Shown piece by piece: positions 33,018 to 44,927 of a stretch of 64,000 bases of DNA. Location of the stretch: contig OY752142.1 in assembly GCA_963573315.1 (NCBI GenBank), forward strand, positions 1,426,001 through 1,490,000, read 5' to 3'. The notes below the pieces were generated by a model, which saw nothing but the letters and a program-made list of their open reading frames with translations, was not told the origin of the DNA and searched no databases. Positions within the stretch are counted from its first letter, which is position 1, and the number at the start of each line of letters is the position of its first letter. The position numbers were made by a program, and so were the translations under genes. This DNA is from Entomortierella parvispora. Lineage: Eukaryota; Mortierellomycota; Mortierellomycetes; Mortierellales; Mortierellaceae.

Positions 33018-35896
33018 ATGTCCACTCATTCCACCCCTAGCCCGCTACCGTTCCTTCTCCTCGGACTTGTCACAGGAGGAGCTTTGCTCTATGTCTCGTA
33101 CTGGGTGTGGCCACCTGGCCAGAGGCGCACCGACAGCTCGGCCGAGAGTCGAAGACAGCGTAGACAAGCACGCAGGCAGGCATTAGCCAATGCCGATGCT
33201 TCAGGGTCAGGGTCAACCCACGCGACCTCTCTCCGACGAAGTAATGCTACCCGCCGATCCAGTCGTCGTCGGCCACAGCAGTCTCAGCAGCCCACCGCTG
33301 CAAGACGCGACGATAGCAGGCACTATACCAGTGGGGCATCGAGCTCAGAGGAAGAGGACGATCCGCATGAGCGCAGCTACAGGAATGACTCCGACGAAGA
33401 AAACGAAAATACCGACCATGAATATGCTGCCATCGTGGATGAGGATGGCTATGAAAAACTGCAAATAGAGGAGCTTGGAGACAACAAACATGAGGGGCTG
33501 CAGCTCATGAATCTCTTGTATGCCATCGCAGAAGATCAAGCCGGAAAAGGTACCTACTTTGTCGTAGTCTGCCACAGCCATTTGAAGAAGAAAAACTGAT
33601 CTCATTGCCTTTTTTGTTGTTCGTTTCACAGAAGGTCATATTCATCGTAAGTAAACCCCTGGCATGAGGCTGTCGATGTATGCTGCTGATATCACCGCTT
33701 CTAACGCCAATGCTCTCTGTCGATTACTTTATACAGGCGGGATTACTTGCAATAGCTGTCGCACAGTGCCGATCCGAGGCTTGCGGTACAAATGTGCCAA
33801 CTGCCAGGATTATGATCTGTGCGAGGGCTGCGAGGCGGCCGAGGTTCATACAAAGTCGCACGTGTTCATGAAGATCAGGATACCGATCCCTCCTTTAGCA
33901 AATAGTCGGACAAGAAAGTTGGCGCCTTTCTACCCGGGCACACCGCAAGCCGTAGCAACAACTCCACAAAATCTCTTGCCGGATCTTTTGAAAGATACTC
34001 ATTGTGAGTTGACTGCTTGTCGCACCAACTGGATCGTTGCATCTCACTCCATCTGCTTACACGACTGTTTTTCTCCTGTTCGACTGTAGTTGATAATGTG
34101 GAGCTCGATGCAATGTACAACCAGTATCTGTCACTTTCTACGCTGGATCAGGACGGAGGCGGCATTACTCGTTTAATCTTTGAGCAAGCTCTTGGACCAT
34201 TGGGACTGGAAAAGAATCTTATTACGGAACGTATTTTCCGGTTCTTTGACCAGGATAATGATGGTATCATCAACTTTCGGGAGATGGCATGCGGCCTTAG
34301 CGTGCTTTGCAAAGGGAACTTTGACGAAAAAATCGACTGTAAGTCTTTTGAAAATCATCAAATGTTGACAATGGCGGTTCCATGTCCTAACTCAAAGTGT
34401 CTCCATTGGGCATAGTTGCGTTCCAGGGTTATGATCTGGATGGGGATGGATATATTTCCAGAGAAGAACTTCACGAGATGTTCAAGGCCTACTTTTATCT
34501 CTCTATGGAATTGATTCGAGACGTCGTGAAGACCATGGAAAACGATCTTATGAACAATTTTGAGTATCAGCCTGGACAGCCTATATCTTCGACGTTCACA
34601 GCACCTATTCCCCGAGAAATAGGCGTGCGGAACAGCAATAACACCAACAACACCAACAGGAATAATACCAATAACGACAACACTAATACTAATAGCAGCG
34701 TGAGTGCTCCCGGCAGCGGCTCATCGGATCATGGTGGCTCGACCGATCAACAGAACCAGAGGCTGGCCCCCATGATCACGGAATTGACTCCACATTCCGA
34801 TATCATCGCGTTGGAAACTATTTCTCATCGTCTAGAAGATGCAGAGCAGGAAGCACTTCTTGAGACACAGGACGCCGAGTCTCTTCCATCGGGTGCTTAT
34901 GGATTAGTTGGTTCAGATGCATTTGCTGACGATGAGGATGAGGATAACGAGACAAATCACGCGGGCAGCAACAATGAGTTCATAGCAGGCTCAAGTCCTG
35001 ACACAGCTTTGGCCGATACAGAGTCTTTGTTGCCTGTTAACCTCGGATCGGTGAGCGACATTAGCGAAGCAGAAGACTCAGGTGTTGACAGTAACAGCTG
35101 GAACCCTGCAGAAGCTGGAGAGTCCGAGCCAGCTCCCCAAGACGCTGTAGCTGCGGATGAAAACCGGCCTTTGTCCACCACAACTGCCCCTGAGGATATC
35201 CCAACCGTAAATGTGTCTACGCCTAGCTCAAGGGATGCCCAGGAGTCCGCTGAGCAGCAAGGGAGCAACGTTGGATCTACAAGCAGGATTCGCAAAGACC
35301 AGCCTCTTCCGGCGCTAACTGTATCGCCCCATTTGATGGGTCCTACTTTTGTGGACGACCCAGCGTGGGAGAGGCCTCATCGGAGGACTCTCACGAGTGC
35401 ATCTACTTCTTCGGACAGATTCCATGCCATGAACAGTAACTCGGCTGTAGTGGTAGCTGACATTGGTGTAGTAGGAGGTGGAGGCCCCTCATTGGCACCA
35501 GCATTATCTATTGGCTTTGGCGTTGACCGATCCCATTCACCTCAACAACGGTCTCTTCGCATACCTGGATCAACTTCAACCCCAGGAGGGGCAGCGGGAC
35601 GAAGGACCTTGACATCTAATGACGACGATGTGTTGTTTGGAACTTACAGTGCCTCGTCTTCATCGGCCCCCCCTGTTAGTGCAGGATCCTATGCGAACGC
35701 ATCCTACTTCTCGAGCACCTTTCCGGTAATGGAATCGATCTCTCAGGACGCCATCCAGGAGATGGTAGAAAAGACGTTTAGCGCCATCAAGAATCCGTCC
35801 AAACCAGGGTTTATTACACTGGAGGAGTTCCGGGCTTACGTGCTCACGGACGCTGGGATCCTGGGATGGTTTGATGCGCTTGGCAGTATCTTTTGA
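33018..35896 (+). CDS. Membrane-anchored ZZ-type zinc finger and EF-hand protein
   Basis: Five exons (33018-33549, 33632-33646, 33737-34003, 34090-34338, 34416-35896) encode 847 residues. Residues about 10-32 (LPFLLLGLVTGGALLYVSYWVW) form a single membrane anchor, followed by an Arg/Ser-rich basic stretch and an acidic one. A ZZ zinc finger occupies about 180-230: HRGITCNSC, PIRGLRYKCANCQDYDLCEG, HTKSH. Two canonical EF-hands follow, FDQDNDGIINFREM (about 326) and YDLDGDGYISREEL (about 360), plus a degenerate one before them. The remaining about 430 residues are disordered (Asn/Thr-rich, acidic, Ser/Pro-rich) and end in an EF-like helix pair (GFITLEEFRAYV). Exon 2 is a 15-nt microexon encoding the EGHIH that opens the ZZ finger. 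The plan suggests a calcium-responsive adaptor facing the cytosol from an internal membrane; the partner is unknown. Confidence 0.85.
33632..33646 (+). other. 15-nt microexon of the ZZ/EF-hand gene
   Basis: Flanked by acceptor TTTCACAG and donor GTAAGT. Including it joins exon 1 to exon 3 in frame and supplies Glu-Gly-His-Ile-His, the conserved start of the ZZ finger. Confidence 0.8.
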
Positions 35897-36256
35897 GGGG
35901 GCCCAGTTGGCAAGGAAACACATGGCGGAGGCGGATCGAGTCCTCCAAGGGCAAGAACCGCCAAGGAGGCGTGTCATTAAGGCGGGCAACATCCGCCCCC
36001 TTCTGTGACGTGGATTCAGCAGCAGCAGCAGCATCAAACAATTTTATCCTTTTTTGGGTCTTTCGCGCAGATCAGACAGAGATGGACCGTTGGGCGGATG
36101 CCGTGCTGGGAGGAGGGCGGGGGATTGAGCAGCCGATCGTTTTTTTCCCTTTCCTTCTTTCCTTCTTTCCTTCTCGGCCCCGACCCTTTGCACCTCTCCT
36201 CTCCTCTCCTCTCTACTTCTCAAGGCCTTTTGTACATTAGACAATATATATTAGTA
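35897..36256. other. Intergenic interval before the ferredoxin gene
   Basis: 360 bp with TTCCTTTC-type pyrimidine repeats at 36145-36190 and a TCTCC run at 36195-36215 just upstream of the ferredoxin ATG. Nothing else was recognised. Confidence 0.5.
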
Positions 36257-37517
36257 ATGTCCTCTCGCATCCTCTTCCGGGCCGTCACGGCCAGCCCGCG
36301 TGCCTCCTCCACCAGTACATGTCTCTTTCATACCCAGCTGCACAGCCTCTCCACATCAGTACGGCCAACACGGACATGGACCGGCATTGGCACTCAATCA
36401 TGGAACAACCACAAGGCATTGATCAACATCCAAAGCAGCAGCAGCAGCAGCATGATGAACCAGTTTGCACCTTTCTCGACAGGCTCAGGTAAAAACTACC
36501 ATTGTCTTTGTTTTTTTTTCTTTCTTTTTTTTCTTTTTTGTGCTTTCAAGAGCAGCCGGACGGCAAGCTGGACCCTCACCCAGGAAGTGACATCATGGAG
36601 CGGATCAGCAGTTAGTTTGGCTTAGAGCACTAGAACCTTGGCCCAGAGCTGCTGATATCTCGACGGAGGAAGTTCCCGTGGAAGGAAACTGCGGTGCAGC
36701 CAAGCGGATCAAGGACCATCGCCGTTATACTTGAAGCGGAGATCCATGGGACTTTTTTTTTTCTTTTTTTCCCAGGAAATGGAAACAGAGAAGGAACAGT
36801 TGGGCCTATGAGGGGCAGCCATGGATGATCTTTTTGACGTGCAATGACGAGAATGGTGATCTTCAACTCAAAAACAGAGGGAAAAAAAAATATGGATCGC
36901 GCAGATATCTGCGCAGACGTGTGGCGGTCAGATGGAGAAACTTTTTTTTGTGCGTGTATTCAAAATGAGAGCCAGCTCTTGAAGGCCTTGTTAGACTCAC
37001 CTCCTTGTTTGATTCTTAGTGTTGAACCATGGAGCTCTTCCTCGTCCGGCCCCAGGAACAGGATGCAAGGTCAATTTCATTACACGCGAGGGTGAGACCG
37101 TAACGGTCGAGGCAAACGAGGGCGAGAGTCTTTTGGATGTGGCCCGCGCCAATGATCTGGATGTCGAAGGCGCCTGTGAGGCCTCCCTGGCTTGCTCCAC
37201 TTGTCATTTGATCCTGGATGAGGCGTCATTTGATAAGCTGGAAGAGCCATCAGATGAAGAGAATGATATGCTGGATCTCGCTTTTGGACTGTCAGATACG
37301 TAAGTTGTTTGTTGATAACCCCCCCCCCCCTTTTTTTTTTGGTGCTGTTGTTTTCTTCTCGGAAGACTTGTACAAAGTACTGACGTTTGTTTTTTGCTAC
37401 AGATCTCGCTTGGGTTGTCAAGTATTGATGACCAAGGAGCTCTCGGGATTGACGGCCAAAATCCCTTCTGCTACCAGGAATATGTATGTGGATGGAGCCA
37501 AGCCCAAGCACCATTAG
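36257..37517 (+). CDS. Mitochondrial [2Fe-2S] ferredoxin (adrenodoxin/Yah1 type)
   Basis: Three exons (36257-36488, 37020-37299, 37403-37517) encode 208 residues. Exon 1 is a long presequence rich in Ser/Arg/Thr. The ferredoxin domain has the cluster ligands in CEASLACSTC (C-x5-C-x2-C) and the fourth Cys in SRLGCQV, the adrenodoxin-type acidic patch EENDMLDLAFGLSDT, and N-terminal HGALPRP. It would carry electrons from ferredoxin reductase for Fe-S cluster assembly, heme A and ubiquinone synthesis. Intron 1 is 531 bp, far above the local norm, and could hide an alternative exon, though none was evident. Intron 2 contains a C12-T10 homopolymer pair. Confidence 0.93.
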
Positions 37518-37771
37518 TCTGCGATTTCGAATGATATCCTTTCTTTTTTATTATTATTTCACTCCCAATTGCAACACAATTGCAAAAGAAATAAGAAAAG
37601 TAACAAAAACAGAAAACTGGAAACAAAATCTCCCCTCAAAAAACACTGTGGATTTGATCATTAGAATAAAAAGGCGTGATATATTTACACAAGAAGGCAA
37701 GTAGGTGAATGACTCTAGAGGGTATTCTTTTTTGTTTGTGGGAAGAAGGAAGTGTGATTCTTTACAATGCG

Positions 37772-39329
37772 CTACATATGGTGCGCAGACTGGACCATTA
37801 AAGGAACATCCGGGCGTGCATTCGGGTTCACTAAAACAAGAGGGCGGCCAAGGAATATAAAAGTGAGTGGTTAGTTAGCCGCATGCGCACTTCCACTCTG
37901 TGATTATCACAATGAATGCCCCCAATGGAGCGGAAACCCCTGCAATGAAAGAAACTTACGGTTGGTCAGCTCGGTCGAGTACTCAAAAGTGTGTGCTGCT
38001 AGACCCCAGTTATCATCACCACAAGGCAGGCCCTCTGCAACAATAGCGGTAGCAGCGACGACCGTCGCGGGCCTGCTCATCTTCTTGAAAAGGAGAGTTT
38101 TGGCCTTTGTTAGGGCCGAAGGCTTGGGTTCACAGCTTGGATATAACTCTCTAAAGACATCATCTTCATCAGGCTCCTCCTCTACAGCCCAGTCCTTGGA
38201 TCCATAAAAGGTATCGTCCTCATGAACATATTCCTCTGGAACTTGACTGTAGAGTGAGCCCGTTGGGTCATCCTGTGGGCCATAAAGCTGTGTCTGGGCT
38301 TGGAGGACCCGGATAGGTCGTCGACCCGGTGCGAGGGGTGGCCCTCTCCCGCTTCCAAAGTTGCCACCATCACCGTGGTTGCCATTACTGTCATTGCTAT
38401 GACCGTGATCGAGGTGAGTGGTATTGAAAACGTTGCCGGCTTGGTGGTCGCCATGACCGCCGTCCTCCTCAAACTCTTCCTCGTCTTCGTCATCTTCCGA
38501 ACCGGAATGGGATGCAAATGGTGAGATAGCCTTCATAACAGTATCGTTTCTATCCATTGCCTCTCGTTCATATATCGTAGACGACGACAGTCCCGCCAAA
38601 TTTTCGCCATTACTGCCACCGCTTCCATCACCATGACTGTTGGCCCCCGCAACGCTGTGTGGCTGATCCCTGCAAAACGTTTGGTTCACCAAAGCTGACA
38701 CAGACACGGCGTTAAAAGCCGCATTCGTACACAAAAGTCGACTCGGCTTCTTTGGTACTGGTGGTCTTTGGGACTGGCTCTTGTTGGAAGAGCTGGTGCT
38801 ACCCGTGTTCTGTCGCGTGAGCCGTTTCGCAGTCTTGGGAGGTTTTGGGGGGGGGACGACAGGTATTGGGCGTGGTGGCTGTGACGAGAAAGTAGAAGCT
38901 CCCTCGTTTACAGCAGTATTCTCGTTGGCTTGGTGACTGGGTTTGCTACAAAAGATGGCAGAGGAGACTGCAGCGGAGGCGGCTGAAGCAAATGCGGAAA
39001 AAGTCAATACAGGTGTAATGAACGACGCGTTCGGGAGGGACGAAGACGAGATGCTCTCTGATGTCTGGGAGCTCTGCGATAGATCTATTTGTGAGGGGCG
39101 GTGATGAGGTTGCTGAGGATGCTGGTGAGGATGTTGCTGCGGAGGGTAGATGGGCTTGGCTCTGGGAGAAGGGAAAATAGGGATCAGTGCGGAAGGAATG
39201 CCTCCTGTCTGCACCGTTGTCAAAGGAAGAGACATCAAGGGCGATGAAACTGTCTGTAGCGCACCCGGACCAGTGTGATGGTGGAGCTGCTGTTGTGCCC
39301 GTTGCTCATGAACATGGTGCTGCTGCTGC

Positions 39330-39372
<43 letters not shown>

Positions 39373-39662
39373 GCTGTTGTTGTTGTTGTCGCTGATGTTG
39401 TTGTTGCAGCTGGTGAAGGTCATTCTGTGAGAACTGACGCTGGGGCCGAGGATACTGCTGGTGCTGTTGTGATACGTATTGTTGGTACGGGGGTGGGGGA
39501 AGCGAGAGCGCAAATGGCTGTCCTTGGGCGTAGTTGGAGGTCTGTGGAGTTCTCACATCACCGTCTAGCTGATCTAATGCCCGTTGGGCCTGATGGCTAT
39601 TTTGTTGCTGTTGCTGTTGTTGCTGTTGTTGTTGTTGTTGCTGCTGTTGTTGCTGTTGTTGC

Positions 39663-39711
<49 letters not shown>

Positions 39712-42692
39712 GCTGTTGTTGTTGTTGTTGCTGTTGTTGTTGGTATTGCTGCTGCAAACGCTGGTAGTACTGTAGCTCCTGATTATACATCGTCCCTACC
39801 AACATGTTGTGTTGTTGATCTAGAGGGGTGGTCAAGTGGTCGGAGTTGGAAAATGCAGTGGTGTCTACCTCTGTCAGGGTTTGGACAGGAGGGTACAAAT
39901 CTGATAACCCTCTACTCTGCAGCTGCTGTTGTTGCTGCTGGTATTGTTGCTGTTTCTGTGGATGGTCACTCTGCTGCTGGTGATGTTGCTGTTGATAATG
40001 ATGCAGTTGCCGATTTTGCTGCTGCAAGATTGAAAGGGGCGTGTGGGATGCTTCACCCTGCACTATGGAGGCTGAAGAACCTGCTATAGACGTCGGTGCG
40101 GTTGTTCCCATGAAATAGTTTGCAATTGTTTGCTCCATAGCCAAGTGTTGTTGTTCAATTGCAGACATGCCTGACAAGGTCCAATATCCTTTGATCAAAT
40201 CCATGGCCTTGTAGTACAAATCCTGGCTCTGCAATGACATGGTCTGGAACTCGCTTCGGTTTTCTGCTTCGTCTCCATCCAAGGTCGATCCTCTTTCACG
40301 AGGTTGCTCAGTATGTTGATGTTGATGTTGATATGGTGGTTGCTGCTGTCCAAGGATCATGACCATCAAATGGATCTCGGTTGCCTGCAGCATCTGACAG
40401 GCAAACAGACCCAGTCCCGGCCAAGGCCAACTGTAGTTTTGGAAAATTGTCAGCGCAATTTCTGTCAAGATTCTCGCTGCTTCAATACACTGGGCGATCG
40501 GAGAACTCGGATCCTGAACCCGACCTCGGTGGGATTTGTAGCTTAGCAAAGGTCGATAGAGGAGCAAGCGAACACAGTAGTAGAATCGGTGGAGGTATAG
40601 CGCGTAGTATGAAGGGGGTGCAGATGAAGAATTGGACCCGATATCGCCTTCTTGATGTTGCTGCTCACGATCGTTGTAAGCGAGATGGGCGGGTAAAGTG
40701 TCCAGCCAATTATCGAGAGCATGGCCGATGGCTAGTATTTCCGATCCATTGACAATCCGAGTCATCTCTTTTTGGCTCTGTCGACTGGAGTGGCGTTCAT
40801 GGTCGTCATCTCTCTCAGAAGGTACGGAGGATGAAGGAACAGCAATGGAAGAACCTGCTGGGCGATACATCTCGCATACCCGACGGTAGATCAGTACCAG
40901 GTCCAGGTGCACGAACCAAAATATCAAGGTTGCATTCTGTGCAGATTCTTCGGCTGTGGTTGACTCGTTAACCGTCCGCATCAGTCGTCTCATCTCTGAG
41001 CCAGTGCAAGGTGAGGCAACACAGTATTCCAGCCCTAACATGGAGCTGTAGATTCCATCCAAGAACATACAGCCGAGCCAGGTCAAACGTCGCTCCTGTT
41101 GCACAATAGACTCCTTTGCATTCCTGCTGTTGATGCCCTTTGCTTTTCTGGCTTTCATCTTTGTCAACTCGGTCGGCGCGGAGGCTCCAGAAATTTCAGA
41201 TGCAGCAGCATCGCTGCGGAAAGCAGTACTGGCAGAGTGCCTGAGATTCTCCTCCTCCGCGCACGCCAGGCTGTGATGCAACTCCTTCGCCAAGCCCATA
41301 TCCTGTGCCATCCTTGTTGCCAGGTGCAAAAATGTCCTGACGCGAAAAAATTGACCAGGCTTTTGCTCCTTGATCTGGTAATACGCCAATAGCAGCAAGC
41401 CCTGGATGGTGCTCAATCGAGGAATGTCGCTGTACGTGTCCAACAGTGACCGAGCATGGTCATAGAGAGTATGTTGACGGAGAAAAAGCAAGGGATGGCA
41501 ATTTTGCCGGGACCATAGACCTTCCCCTGGTAATCGCGCGATCGCCTCCAGTTCCGCGTCCGTTGCATGGCGAGTGGCGACAGCACAAAGAGCCATGAGT
41601 AGGAAAGGCGGCACCCTGTAATATTTGTCGTCTTCATGGGCTGGACAGAGCGTCAAAAAGCTAGCCTTGTGAATGATTGGCAGAAAGGCATGGGCACTTT
41701 TGAAGTAAATGTTGATCAGCGATGATATTCCCTTAGAACAAAGAAGTGCACTCGGTATCGCATACGGCGGTGGCTGGTCTAGATTTTCCCAATCGAGGAC
41801 CTTCATTTCAGCTAGGGTTATTCCCGTAGTAGAGTTTCCGAAACTGTTAAAAGAGCGTGCTTCTGTAAAGGATTTTTCCTGCTGTTCTTGTAGACTGGGT
41901 AGGAACTGAGCGCTGCCATCCCGATCGACCCTCATTGACCCGAGAAGTTGATCCAGAATTTTGACTGTAGGATCCTTGACAAGCCCTCGGATGAGTTGAT
42001 GGTGCTGATGGTGCTGTTGATCTGATCCCGGCTGCAGACTCAAGCCCAGTCCAAGGAGTGACTGATGAGAAAGATCATGAGACTGTTCAAGCACCATGGA
42101 ACCTTGGCGCGAGGTGCTATAGCGCTTGTTTGCGATTGAAGACGTCGTCCCTGAAAACACATCACTCATGAAGGAAGTGGGTGTCGACATGTTCCACTCG
42201 CCGGTGTCTTGTTGGTCTGGGTGATCCAAGACTGAAAGATCTCCAAAGGAAAATATATCTGAGGATCCATCGCCACCAGCGCCAGCATTCCTTCTGGCTG
42301 TTGTTACTGTTGCAGAGGATGTTACTGAGGGCGAAGGACTGTCGAGTCCCAGAGAAAGCAAGTCCTGTAGGTGTGATTCAACACTCTTCAGTCGGTTCTC
42401 CAATGTTTCAACATAATCCCTGTTAACTGGTTTGGTCGCCATCGGATAGACACAGCTGAGCCCTCCTTTCTCGCAATGAGCACACGGAGCCTGACCGTCG
42501 CACTTGATCTTTTTATGACGACAGCTCACACATGCCGTTGGGATCCTGGGCTTTCTGGCGCGTTTTGGTGGAGCTGCAGCATTCGACTTCTTTGTTGAGG
42601 AGGGTAAGTCGTCGTTGGTGGACAATGGCTCCACGGGAATTGATCCAAGGGATGGACTCGGGGACGAGGCAAGAGAAGTAGCGCCATTGGCC
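37772..42692 (-). CDS. Very large Zn2Cys6 transcription factor, 5' exon unresolved
   Basis: The main exon (37960-42692) encodes about 1,577 residues and a last exon (37772-37830) adds NPNARPDVPLMVQSAHHM after an intron with TAACTAAC branch-like sequence; phases agree. The binuclear cluster CVSCRHKKIKCDGQAPCAHC plus EKGGLSC sits about 50 residues in (C-x2-C-x6-C-x5-C-x2-C-x6-C). A fungal-specific regulatory domain follows (YFKSAHAFLPIIHKASF, RVRTFLHLATRMAQDMGL, RRLTWLGCMFLDG). Then come two huge polyQ tracts, one of about 47 Gln, Pro-rich SH3-like motifs (VPPPKPPKTAKR) and acidic blocks. The frame has no ATG at its start: it runs back to GTG at 42700, and a splice acceptor (GCATAG, 42693-42694) suggests an upstream ATG exon, perhaps near 43202 (MSIARHPPATQ). 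The nuclear target is unknown. Confidence 0.85.
39311..39388. repeat. CTG/TTG trinucleotide repeat, polyQ tract 1 of the Zn2Cys6 factor
   Basis: Mixed CAA/CAG on the coding strand, giving about 26 Gln interrupted by few other residues. Confidence 0.85.
39602..39742. repeat. TTG/CTG trinucleotide repeat, polyQ tract 2 of the Zn2Cys6 factor
   Basis: A pure run of Gln codons (about 47) on the minus strand, mostly CAA with interspersed CAG. Confidence 0.95.
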
Positions 42693-44557
42693 CTATGCAC
42701 GTAAAAAAAAAAAAAAAAAAATGGTTAGCTTAAGAGAAAGTGAGCACTGAATTGATTGGGAGGGGTCTTCAGAAAACGCTGTGACGAATCTCAGTCAGGA
42801 AAACAGGGGCACTGAATAAGATGGGGGGCAATAGAGTCGCTTGTGCAACCAGACACGGATGGGGCATCCGACAATGAACTCTTGGCATCAGTTCGGTTTA
42901 AAAGAGAGAAGTGAGGTGAAGCAATAACAGAGAGAGACGAAAGAAAAAACCCGGGGAATCTAAAGAAGGGTCCATGTCGTTACCAGAAAGCCCTTTTTTG
43001 GGCTAGGTCCATATCCGAGGGGCAAACGTCCATCCGTGAAAGAGATCGATGACGACAGAGAGTAAGATTGACAGGGTAGAGACGATGTCGACAAAAAGAG
43101 AGAGGTGTGAAAGGATGTTGGCAGTGTGTACTGTGCAGCAGCCTGAGAAACAGGTGACGGCTGCAAGCTCTGGGTGGCGGGCGGATGTCGCGCTATCGAC
43201 ACGATTCTAGGAATGGTATAGCGATAAAGAGCAAGAGCATCAGATGGTATGCAGGGTACGCTGGCGCGAGGAACAATAGAACGTCAATCCTCACCAGAAC
43301 GACCGGAGGCTGAGCTGTGTTGGCTGTTGGCGAAAATAGATCACAGGGATTGCCTTGCCCTCGACGCGTTCTGGAGTGTGGGAGAAAGGCGAGCGGTGGC
43401 GGCAGGAAGTCGGGTCACGGTTTACAATGGCCAATGAGGACTCGAAATGAGTGTGTAGATGGAATGAATAAGAGTGAGAGAATAAGAATGAGAATGTGTA
43501 CGAGAAAGAGATTGAGATGAACAAAAGAAGAGACAAAGAACTGGACGACAGCGAGAGGAGGACGACGAGAAGGGCGGAAGATAATGAAAAGAACAGGTCT
43601 CTGGAAAGGTGGCAGAGGCGCCGAGGAGAGACCGAAACGTGGACAGTGGGTGGAATTCATCTCAATGGCCATTGCCGCACAATACAACTCTGCACAAACA
43701 ATGTGTGGGCACCGCTCTTGCTCTTGTGCATGGCACAGAGTTTGCAAGTGCTCTGCTCTGCCAAGGACATGCTCCCAGCTCCCAGCTGGGCCAGAGGAGT
43801 GACCTTCTCACAAAAATCTCCTCTGCTGCACATGTACCCGATCAAGGTAAAGGAGCACAGGTGTGTAGTCTACAGTACTGGGCTGAACTTGCCCTGTCCT
43901 GCCGCCTTTATCCAGATAAAAAGACCATAGATGGGGGTTCAAGGACACATTGAGAACTAACCTCTCAACTGCACGAGTTTTGGTGCGCCCCTGTTGTTGT
44001 CACCAGGAAGTAAATGAATGGCCCCTGGCCTTGTCGCCGAGGAAACGCTCGCTCGCCGTTTGTCCATTTTACTCTGGTTGTTTCGGGGAGTGGGCTCCCC
44101 CTCATCGAGGTTGTTGACCGCATGGTCACACAGAATGACAGCCCACGCAGAGAAGTCGACGACAAGATGTCTGTCGACACGACCTGTGGTAGTCTACAGT
44201 TTGTGGTGCATGGTAAACAAACAGAGGAGCCAACACGGCGCCCAGGCCAGATCTCGCCAGTCAAGTTTATTGTTTTGCCCGCTCGCCCCATTGTTTACGT
44301 TCTATAACTTCAACTGCCAGAGGCAACATGCATGTCACAGAAAAGGAAAGGCCACGGGGAGCAAAGGCAACAAAATTGAAGGAGAAAAATTGGAGGGTGC
44401 AATTTGCAAAGAGCAGTGAATGACGCCTCCCTCGCCCTGCTCCACAACAGCCTCTGTTTGATTGTTGGGTACAAGGGCCCTTGCCTTGGGCGCGAAACGA
44501 CAAACAGCAAATTATGGAAGCCCTATCGAACTTCTCTTGGACCTTATCCCCATCCAC

Positions 44558-44565
44558 TATAAAAG
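44558..44565 (+). promoter_or_regulatory. TATA box TATAAAAG upstream of the Q-rich unknown gene
   Basis: Perfect TATAAAAG 363 bases before the ATG at 44928; a long leader with a CA repeat would follow. Confidence 0.45.
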
Positions 44566-44652
44566 TCGCCGCACGCACGCGCCAACAGGCGCCGTTACTG
44601 CAACCGTCGCCAATCGATCAGGTCGAACCAGGATCCGGAATCTGCTTTTTGA

Positions 44653-44698
44653 GCACACGCACACATACACACACACACACGCGCGCACACACACACAC
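44653..44698. repeat. CA/GT microsatellite
   Basis: CA repeats interrupted by CGCGCG, located in the probable 5' untranslated region of the plus-strand gene at 44928. Confidence 0.9.
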
Positions 44699-44927
44699 GA
44701 CAAGTCCATGCAGGACAGGACAGACACAAAGCCCTTGTTCAATTGCATTAGTGGCTGCCATCCAGGCCAGTTGGACATTATCAACATCCTTTCTCCCACC
44801 CTTAGTTTGTTTGCCCATTTTGTAGCAACCAAAATCGTAACAAAACGAGGGCCTCTTCCTTCTTTCTCTGTCTCTTTCAGGATTTGCTTATCTTCCTTCT
44901 ACTACTACTTCTCTGAACACTGCACTC

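Larger units (their letters stand above)
42693..44927. other. Interval between the Zn2Cys6 and Q-rich unknown genes
   Basis: About 2.2 kb. Expected to hold the first exon and promoter of the Zn2Cys6 gene (minus) and the promoter of the plus-strand gene at 44928. It contains a T/A run at 42702-42720, a CA-repeat at 44653-44698 and a TATA box at 44558. A minus-strand frame at 42960-43202 is the best candidate for the missing first exon, but no donor could be fixed. Confidence 0.5.

Noticed and set aside
36844-37095. Plus-strand frame overlapping ferredoxin intron 1 and exon 2
   Set aside because: It reads exon 2 in the wrong frame and destroys the ferredoxin Cys pattern.
39187-40089. 300-codon Val/Ala-rich plus-strand frame resembling a membrane protein
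   Set aside because: Antisense of polyQ codons (CAA/CAG read as GTT/GCT or TTG/CTG) in the Zn2Cys6 gene.
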